Below are positions 58,312-64,000 of a stretch of DNA of 64,000 nucleotides, in pieces (the stretch's first letter is position 1; every line of letters begins with the position of its first letter). Position numbers and translations under genes: made by a program. The notes below the pieces were generated by a model, which was given only the letters and a program-made list of their open reading frames with translations, had not been told where the DNA came from and searched no databases. The DNA lies in NCBI GenBank assembly GCA_018222985.1, contig JAAEZG010000011.1, forward strand, positions 1 through 64,000, given 5' to 3'. This DNA comes from Gammaproteobacteria bacterium. GTDB lineage: Bacteria > Pseudomonadota > Gammaproteobacteria > Enterobacterales > Alteromonadaceae.

Positions 58312-59034
58312 ATGCTCGCTGTTGTACGTATTTTGCTGTTGGGCGTTTTTATTGTCGTTGGCAGTACCTTATTACTTTTAATTTGTATTGTTCGGCCGTT
58401 TCACCGGAATAACACTGCCTTAGCTGCGCACTGGTATGGGCGCATGCACCGGTTATTTGGGGTGAAGCTTGATATTCGTATACCGGAATCACTGCGTAAC
58501 AGTGGGCCTTATGTGTATATAGCGAACCATCAAAACAGTTATGATATTTTCACCCTTGCGCGGGCGATGCCTTTGGGAACCGTCAGTATTGGCAAGAAAA
58601 GCTTAAAATGGATTCCGTTTTTTGGTCAGTTGTACTGGTTAGCGGGGAACATTTTAATTGATCGCAAAAACAAAGGCCGCGCTCATGGCACCATCGAGCA
58701 AGCTGCGGCAGCGATTCGCAAACGTAAGCTATCCATATTGCTATTTCCCGAAGGAACGCGCAGTTACGGGCGCGGATTATTGCCGTTTAAAACCGGTGCG
58801 TTTCGTACCGCGGTGCAAGCTGGCGTAAATATTGTACCAATTTGTGTGTCTAATCTTCATGGTCGCATTAAGCTGAATCGTTGGAATAACGGCACTATTA
58901 TTATTGAAATGCTAAATCCAGTGGCTATTGCAGACTTTGGTGAAGATGCAGTACGTGCTTTATCAGCCCATTGTCACCAATTGATGCAGTTAAAAATTAG
59001 TGAGCTCGATCACGAGCTGGCGCAGGGGCAATAA
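58312..59034 (+). CDS. plsC: 1-acyl-sn-glycerol-3-phosphate acyltransferase PlsC
   Basis: PlsC adds the second acyl chain to make phosphatidic acid. It has an N-terminal membrane helix (about 3-27), the catalytic HQNSYD (HX4D) motif near 73 and FPEGTRS near 145. At 240 residues the size matches E. coli PlsC (245), which also lies next to parC. An AAGGAG ribosome site precedes the ATG. A TATACT box at 58278 could be a -10 but lacks a convincing -35. rraB follows after four bases. Confidence 0.93.
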   Translation: MLAVVRILLLGVFIVVGSTLLLLICIVRPFHRNNTALAAHWYGRMHRLFGVKLDIRIPESLRNSGPYVYIANHQNSYDIFTLARAMPLGTVSIGKKSLKWIPFFGQLYWLAGNILIDRKNKGRAHGTIEQAAAAIRKRKLSILLFPEGTRSYGRGLLPFKTGAFRTAVQAGVNIVPICVSNLHGRIKLNRWNNGTIIIEMLNPVAIADFGEDAVRALSAHCHQLMQLKISELDHELAQGQ

Positions 59035-59038
59035 GTGT

Positions 59039-59398
59039 ATGGCAAATAACTTAAATGAACTCATTGCACAAAGTGACGAAACGGTAGAAGCACTATTAAG
59101 CGATGGTGCTGACACAGAGCAAAAATTTACTATTGAGCATCACTTGGTCAGTTCCGACTTTACCAAGCTAGAGAAAGCTGCGGTAGAACTTGTCAAGGTT
59201 GGCTACCATGTTGATGATGCAGATGAGTTTGAAACTGACGACGGCGCCCGTATTTTTGCCTTCGCGGCGGTGAGCGAAGTGAAGCTTGATGCTGAAATTT
59301 TGCGTATGCAAACAAAAGAAGTGACCGATATAGCAAACCTAACAGGTGTTGATTATGATGGTTGGGGTACTTACTTCGGTGATGACGAAGAAGAGTAA
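59039..59398 (+). CDS. rraB: Ribonuclease E inhibitor RraB
   Basis: RraB binds RNase E and changes which mRNAs are cut. It is a small acidic protein (119 residues, E. coli 138) with the family blocks IEHHLVSSDFTKLEKAAVELVKVGY and VDYDGWGTYF, ending in DDEEE; the E. coli protein has a longer acidic tail. The open frame could begin at 59000 inside plsC, but the ATG at 59039, four bases after the plsC stop, aligns with relatives. The ribosome site is weak, so translation may depend on plsC. A bidirectional terminator follows. Confidence 0.9.
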   Translation: MANNLNELIAQSDETVEALLSDGADTEQKFTIEHHLVSSDFTKLEKAAVELVKVGYHVDDADEFETDDGARIFAFAAVSEVKLDAEILRMQTKEVTDIANLTGVDYDGWGTYFGDDEEE

Positions 59399-59433
59399 CA
59401 AACGTCATTCATTCAGTTAGCAAAATAAGACAT

Positions 59434-59468
59434 AAAAAAAGGGATGGTTACGAAACCATCCCTTTTTT
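59434..59468. terminator. Bidirectional terminator, rraB / valS junction
   Basis: GGGATGGTT (59441-59449) pairs with AACCATCCC (59454-59462) around an ACGA loop, with seven A before and six T after. It can stop transcription from both sides. Confidence 0.95.
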
Positions 59469-59489
59469 GTTAAACAACCAATAACGACA

Positions 59490-62351
59490 TTACAGTGTCG
59501 CAATTTTCTCACGCTGTTGTTGCAACTGAGTCAAAGTTTCCTGTGCTTCAGCTTGCTTAGCACGCTCTTTTTCAATCACTTCAGCAGGAGCTTTGCTAAC
59601 AAAGTTTTCGTTACTTAGCTTACGGCTAAATAGATCGAATTCTTTTTGCGCTTTCTCAATAGCTTTATCAAGTCGCGCTAATTCTGCTGCAGTATCAATT
59701 AAGCCAGCCATAGGAATGTTTATCTCCATTCGGCCAACCAGTGCGGTTGCACTTGCAGGGGCTTCTTCATCAGCCGCCAAAAAGGTGACTGACTCAAGCT
59801 TAGCTAAGGCGCTTAAGAAGCTCTGGTTCTGCTCTAGACGCGCTTGTGCGGTTGCATCAGCGTTCTTAAATAGCACTGGCAACGGTTTGCTTGGTGACAA
59901 ATTCATTTCGCCGCGAATGTTTCGAACGGCAACAATAACTTGTTTTAGCCATTCCATATCGGCACTAGCGGTTGCAAAACGCTGCGGCTGTACCTGTGGG
60001 TAGGCTTGCAGCATGATAGTTTCTGCTTGAATACCTGCTAATGGTGCGACGCGCTGCCATATCTCTTCGGTAATAAATGGCAACAATGGGTGTAACAACC
60101 GTAATAACTGCTCAAGCACTGTCACTAGCGTGTGACGCGTGCCACGCAGTTGCGCTTCGGTTCCATTAAATAGCACTGGCTTGGTTAGCTCAAGATACCA
60201 GTCACAGAACTGATTCCAGGTAAACTCATAGGCAATCGCAGCAGCTTGGTCAAAACGATAAGTATCTAATGCATGACGGAATTGCTTGGTTGTGTCGTTG
60301 AGCTGTTCGATAATCCACTGATCAGCTAACGACAACTCGAGTTCACCACTTGGTTTGCCATCGCGTACACCACAATCTTGGTCTTCAGTGTTCATCAGCA
60401 CATAACGGCTAGCATTCCATAACTTGTTGCAGAAGTTACGATAGCCCTCTAGGCGCTTCATGTCCCAGTTAATGTCGCGACCGGTTGAAGCTAAAGCAGC
60501 TAAGGTGAAACGCAAGGCATCGGTACCGTGCGCTGATATGCCTTCTGGGAATTGCTTTTCGGTACGCTTTTTAATTTCAACCTCAAGCTGCGGCTGCATC
60601 ATATTGGCCGTGCGCTTGTTGACTAAGGTTTCTAAGTCAATACCATCAATCATGTCGAGTGGATCAAGGACATTGCCCTTCGATTTCGACATTTTTTGGC
60701 CTTCTTCGTCACGAATCAACCCCGTTACGTACACCGTTTTAAATGGCACTTGAGGTTTGCCGTTTTCGTCTTTTAAGAAGTGCATGGTCATCATGATCAT
60801 GCGAGCAACCCAGAAGAATATAATGTCAAAACCGGTAACCAACACGTCTGTGGGGTGGAAGGTTTTCAAGTCATCGGTATGTTCTGGCCAACCTAAAGTT
60901 GAGAATGTCCATAGAGCGGAAGAGAACCAGGTATCTAGCACGTCATCGTCTTGACGCAATGGTGTATCGCCTAAGTTATTGTCACGGCGTACTTCGTCTT
61001 CATCACGACCAACATATACGTTGCCTTGCTCGTCATACCACGCAGGAATTCGGTGGCCCCACCATAGTTGACGCGAAATACACCAATCTTGAATGTCACG
61101 CATCCAAGCGAAGTACATATTTTCGTACTGCTTTGGTACAAACTGAATGTCACCGTCTTCGACAGCTTTTGTTGCAACTTCAGCCATTGGTCCAACGCGC
61201 ACGTACCACTGGTCAGTCAAATGTGGCTCAATGGGCACACCACCGCGGTCACCATAAGGCACTTTGTTGGTGTGTGCTTCGGTTTTGTCGAGTAAGCCAA
61301 GCGCGTCAAAATCAGCAACAATCTTCTGGCGTGCAGCAAATCGCTCAAGCCCTTGGAAGTCGGCTGGTAACGTACCGTCAAACCCGTCAATTTCAGGCAG
61401 TGATTCGCCGGTAGGGGTATATAAACCAGCAACGTCGCGAACATTAGCATGGTCGTCTAACACGGCAATCATCGGTAGGTTATTACGCTTACCCACATCA
61501 TAGTCATTAAAATCATGGGCTGGCGTGATCTTCACACACCCAGTACCGAATTCTTTATCAACATAAGAGTCGGCAATAACTGGAATACGGCGGCCGACAA
61601 TCGGCAATTCAACAAATTTGCCCACTAGGCTTTGATAACGATCGTCGTCTGGGTGCACAGCAACGCAGACGTCGCCGAGCATGGTTTCAGGACGAGTGGT
61701 GGCGACTACTAAATAGTCTTTACCGTCGGCAGTTTTAGCGCCGTCCGCAAGTGGGTATCGCAGGTGCCAAATGTGGCCTTGCTGTTCTTTGTTTTCTACT
61801 TCTAAGTCAGAAATAGCGGTTTGTAATTTCGGGTCCCAGTTAACTAAGCGCTTACCACGATAAATAAGGTTTTCTTTGTGCAAGCGTACAAACACTTCTT
61901 TGACAGCGTTCGACAAGCCGTCGTCCATAGTGAAGCGTTCGCGGTCCCAGTCAACAGAGTCGCCTAAGCGACGCATCTGCGAGGTAATGGTGCCGCCTGA
62001 TTGTTCTTTCCATTCCCAAATTTTATCGATAAAAGCATCGCGGCCAAGTTCTTGACGGGTTACGCCTTGCGCGGCAAGCTGGCGCTCAACCACCATTTGT
62101 GTGGCAATACCGGCATGGTCGCTGCCAACCTGCCACAAGGTATTAAAGCCATCCATACGCTTATAGCGGGTGAGGGTGTCCATGATGGTATGCTGAAACG
62201 CATGCCCCATGTGCAAGCTGCCCGTGACATTTGGTGGGGGGATCATAATGCAATAAGCATCGCCTTGACCCGACGGTTTAAAATAACCGCGCTCTTCCCA
62301 AGTTTTATAAAGGGCTTGCTCAATCGCTTGCGGGGAATACGTTTTATCCAT
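59490..62351 (-). CDS. valS: Valyl-tRNA synthetase ValS
   Basis: ValS charges tRNA-Val and edits mischarged threonine. It is a class I enzyme: HIGH-type motif [15 protein letters not shown] (residues 39-53 from the ATG used), a CP1 editing domain in the middle, KMSKSKGN near 555 and a C-terminal coiled-coil that contacts the tRNA. At 953 residues it is close to E. coli (951). A GTG at 62363 gives four more residues; I prefer the ATG at 62351, which matches relatives, but no ribosome site decides it. It follows holC by 18 bases as in E. coli. Confidence 0.96.
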   Translation of the reverse strand: MDKTYSPQAIEQALYKTWEERGYFKPSGQGDAYCIMIPPPNVTGSLHMGHAFQHTIMDTLTRYKRMDGFNTLWQVGSDHAGIATQMVVERQLAAQGVTRQELGRDAFIDKIWEWKEQSGGTITSQMRRLGDSVDWDRERFTMDDGLSNAVKEVFVRLHKENLIYRGKRLVNWDPKLQTAISDLEVENKEQQGHIWHLRYPLADGAKTADGKDYLVVATTRPETMLGDVCVAVHPDDDRYQSLVGKFVELPIVGRRIPVIADSYVDKEFGTGCVKITPAHDFNDYDVGKRNNLPMIAVLDDHANVRDVAGLYTPTGESLPEIDGFDGTLPADFQGLERFAARQKIVADFDALGLLDKTEAHTNKVPYGDRGGVPIEPHLTDQWYVRVGPMAEVATKAVEDGDIQFVPKQYENMYFAWMRDIQDWCISRQLWWGHRIPAWYDEQGNVYVGRDEDEVRRDNNLGDTPLRQDDDVLDTWFSSALWTFSTLGWPEHTDDLKTFHPTDVLVTGFDIIFFWVARMIMMTMHFLKDENGKPQVPFKTVYVTGLIRDEEGQKMSKSKGNVLDPLDMIDGIDLETLVNKRTANMMQPQLEVEIKKRTEKQFPEGISAHGTDALRFTLAALASTGRDINWDMKRLEGYRNFCNKLWNASRYVLMNTEDQDCGVRDGKPSGELELSLADQWIIEQLNDTTKQFRHALDTYRFDQAAAIAYEFTWNQFCDWYLELTKPVLFNGTEAQLRGTRHTLVTVLEQLLRLLHPLLPFITEEIWQRVAPLAGIQAETIMLQAYPQVQPQRFATASADMEWLKQVIVAVRNIRGEMNLSPSKPLPVLFKNADATAQARLEQNQSFLSALAKLESVTFLAADEEAPASATALVGRMEINIPMAGLIDTAAELARLDKAIEKAQKEFDLFSRKLSNENFVSKAPAEVIEKERAKQAEAQETLTQLQQQREKIATL

Positions 62352-62369
62352 AGAAATAGTCACTTCGTT

Positions 62370-62825
62370 CTATTGGGTGAATGAATTCATCTGTTCAGAT
62401 GCTTTAACCGTTTGTAGCTCAACACGTTGGCTACGGTATAGTTTATAGCGTTCGCGGGCCTGTTGGCGCGCATTATCTTCATTTGGCACGCGTTCAATAA
62501 TTATCCGTGCGCCTTGCCAATCGGGCATATCAGCCATCAAGTTGACCACTGCCGCAGTGCGGCGCTTGGCAACGTTTGCTTGCGGCCAGCACAACTCCAC
62601 CGGTGCACCCTGAGGAGGGCCTTCACCAGCTAAGTTGTGTGGCACGAACGCATCGCTGGGTGACTGCCACAAAGCTTCATCGAGCTTTTCGGCTTCGGCT
62701 TGATTGGCACACCAAACACGAACGCTACGGAAATCGCGCCATGCCTGTGATATACGCTCACAGAAGAACTGCAACTGTTGCTGCTCATCAAGCCCGTCTA
62801 GAACGTAAAAAATGCCTTGTGCCAT
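62370..62825 (-). CDS. holC: DNA polymerase III chi subunit HolC
   Basis: HolC (chi) links the clamp loader to single-strand-binding protein at the replication fork. The sequence shows the family blocks FYVLDG at the N-terminus, WCANQAEAEKLDEALWQSP, FVPHNLAGEGPPQGAPVELCW and RRTAAVVNLMADMP. Length 151 is close to E. coli (147). It lies between pepA, 24 bases upstream, and valS, the conserved pepA-holC-valS order of gammaproteobacteria. Confidence 0.93.
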   Translation of the reverse strand: MAQGIFYVLDGLDEQQQLQFFCERISQAWRDFRSVRVWCANQAEAEKLDEALWQSPSDAFVPHNLAGEGPPQGAPVELCWPQANVAKRRTAAVVNLMADMPDWQGARIIIERVPNEDNARQQARERYKLYRSQRVELQTVKASEQMNSFTQ

Positions 62826-62849
62826 GGGTTAAGCCTTCACTATCACGTT

Positions 62850-64000
62850 TTATTCTTGCTCTGCCGAAGCGGTGCGGTTGAGCACAAACTGGGTCAACAG
62901 CGGTACCGGACGACCGGTTGCACCTTTCTTCGCTCCGCTACGCCAAGCTGTTCCAGCTATGTCTAAGTGCGCCCAGTGGTATTTTTTGGTAAAGCGCGAC
63001 AAGAAACAAGCGGCGGTAATGGTACCCGCATCGCGACCGCCTAAGTTGGCCATATCCGCAAATGGGCTATCTAATGCATCTTGGTATTCATCCCAAACTG
63101 GCAAGCGCCATGCGCGGTCACCACTTTGCTCTGAAGCTGATAACAATTCATGAGCAAGTGGGTTATGGGTACTCATTAAGCCGCTAGCGTGGTGGCCAAG
63201 GGCAATAATACAAGCCCCTGTTAGGGTAGCAACATCAACAACCGTCTCAGGCTCAAAGCGCTCCACATAGGTTAAGGTATCACACAACACGAGACGACCC
63301 TCAGCGTCCGTATTTAATACTTCAACGGTTTGGCCACTCATGGTGGTGAGCACATCGCCAGGGCGATAGGCTTTTCCATCTGGCATATTCTCACATCCGG
63401 CAATGGCGCCAATAACGTTGATTGGAAGTTGCAGTTCCGCGATTGCCTGCATGGCACCTAAAACCGAAGCGGCACCGCCCATGTCATATTTCATTTCATC
63501 CATGTTCGCTGCGGGCTTAATCGAAATGCCGCCGGCATCAAAGGTTAAGCCTTTGCCAACTAACACAATTGGGGCCTGATTCGCTTCGCCACCTTGGTAG
63601 TGTAATAAGCTTAATATCGATTCGTTTTCAGAGCCGCGACCAACGGCCAAATAAGCGTTCATGCCAAGTTCGGCCATTTCTTGTTCGGTGACTACGGTGA
63701 ATTTTAAATTGGTGTAGCTATTTGCCATTTCTTCACAGCGCTCGGCCAAATAGCGTGGCGTACAAATATTCGGTGGCATATTGGCTACGTCACGGCATAG
63801 CGACATACCTTTAGCAACGGCTAGCCCGTGTTGAATAGCTTTTTCGCTAAGCGGCAGCTCACGGCGAGTCGGTACATTGAAGACCATTTTGCGCAGTGGT
63901 CGGCGAGGCTCTTCTTTGCGCGTTTTCAATTGGTTAAAAGTATATAAACCACCTTGTGCAGCCTCTACCGCTTGGCGTACTTTCCAATAGGTGTCGCGAC
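62850..64000 (-). CDS. pepA: Leucyl aminopeptidase PepA (N-terminus outside window)
   Basis: PepA is a two-metal M17 aminopeptidase; in E. coli the hexamer also binds DNA to support Xer recombination and regulates carAB. The window holds about 383 C-terminal codons of a protein normally near 500. The metal site is in [15 protein letters not shown] and [16 protein letters not shown]; the [11 protein letters not shown] segment is also typical. The frame runs open through the right edge ([17 protein letters not shown] at the very end), so a TTG at 63929 is internal and not the start. It leads the pepA-holC-valS row. Confidence 0.96.
   Translation of the reverse strand, partial: RDTYWKVRQAVEAAQGGLYTFNQLKTRKEEPRRPLRKMVFNVPTRRELPLSEKAIQHGLAVAKGMSLCRDVANMPPNICTPRYLAERCEEMANSYTNLKFTVVTEQEMAELGMNAYLAVGRGSENESILSLLHYQGGEANQAPIVLVGKGLTFDAGGISIKPAANMDEMKYDMGGAASVLGAMQAIAELQLPINVIGAIAGCENMPDGKAYRPGDVLTTMSGQTVEVLNTDAEGRLVLCDTLTYVERFEPETVVDVATLTGACIIALGHHASGLMSTHNPLAHELLSASEQSGDRAWRLPVWDEYQDALDSPFADMANLGGRDAGTITAACFLSRFTKKYHWAHLDIAGTAWRSGAKKGATGRPVPLLTQFVLNRTASAEQE

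Noticed and set aside
60899-61414. 171-codon open frame on the plus strand
   Set aside because: It is wholly antisense to valS, a certain gene, and shows no recognisable protein features.
62850-63929. Complete short PepA starting at the TTG at 63929
   Set aside because: The frame stays open to the window edge and the upstream codons match PepA, so the gene is cut by the edge rather than short.

Overview
The window is 64 kb of gammaproteobacterial chromosome of about middling GC, densely packed with housekeeping genes. Gene order and protein sequences (pepA-holC-valS; nudF-yqiB-yqiA-parE-parC; yggS-proC-yggT; pilTU next to tsaD; a waaA-kdkA fusion; a carboxy(nor)spermidine polyamine pathway) point to a marine, amino-acid-using member of the Alteromonadales, most likely the Idiomarinaceae (Idiomarina or Pseudidiomarina). 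That taxonomic call is inference from gene content and was not checked by search. I count 53 protein-coding genes, one cut by the right edge (pepA). I see no rRNA, tRNA, insertion sequence, prophage or CRISPR array.

Layout. 1-2.9 kb: short repeats, then murB-birA-coaX (peptidoglycan, biotin, CoA). 2.9-11.7 kb, minus strand: gabD and a class-3 aldehyde dehydrogenase, a sodium-coupled transporter coupled to tmcA, and the CANSDH-CANSDC spermidine pair. 12-16 kb: deaD with a structured leader, then an iron-sulfur (6-4)-type photolyase with lipocalin blc. 16-19 kb: LPS inner core (glycosyltransferase, waaA-kdkA fusion). 19-23 kb, minus: proBA and mutY-yggX. 23-31 kb: an OmpA-like porin, trmB, and a yggS-proC-yggT-DUF4426-rdgB-hemW cluster interrupted by an opposing nhaP2. 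31-38 kb: pilT-pilU, tsaD, plsY, folB-folK-uppP, cca. 38-42 kb: gspA/gspB-like pair and an acyl-CoA dehydrogenase. 42-52 kb: putA, ygiF-glnE, tolC-lpxL. 52-64 kb: nudF-yqiB-yqiA-parE-parC-plsC-rraB, then pepA-holC-valS on the minus strand.

Themes. Proline synthesis (proB, proA, proC) and breakdown (putA) both lie within about 27 kb, and gabD fits use of amino acids as carbon. Envelope building is well represented (murB, uppP, waaA-kdkA, lpxL, plsY, plsC, tolC, ompA-like). Convergent gene pairs are packed so tightly that four of the junctions carry a strong inverted repeat overlapping the last codons of one of the two genes.

The window does not contain an obvious new defence or mobile system. 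The most interesting points are the waaA-kdkA fusion with a possible internal ribosome site at the seam, an apparently leaderless murB, stop-codon-overlapping hairpins at convergent junctions, a stem-loop in the deaD leader, and a PsrA-like palindrome in front of the acyl-CoA dehydrogenase. Many start codons were moved from the longest open frame using ribosome-site and family evidence; each case is explained.
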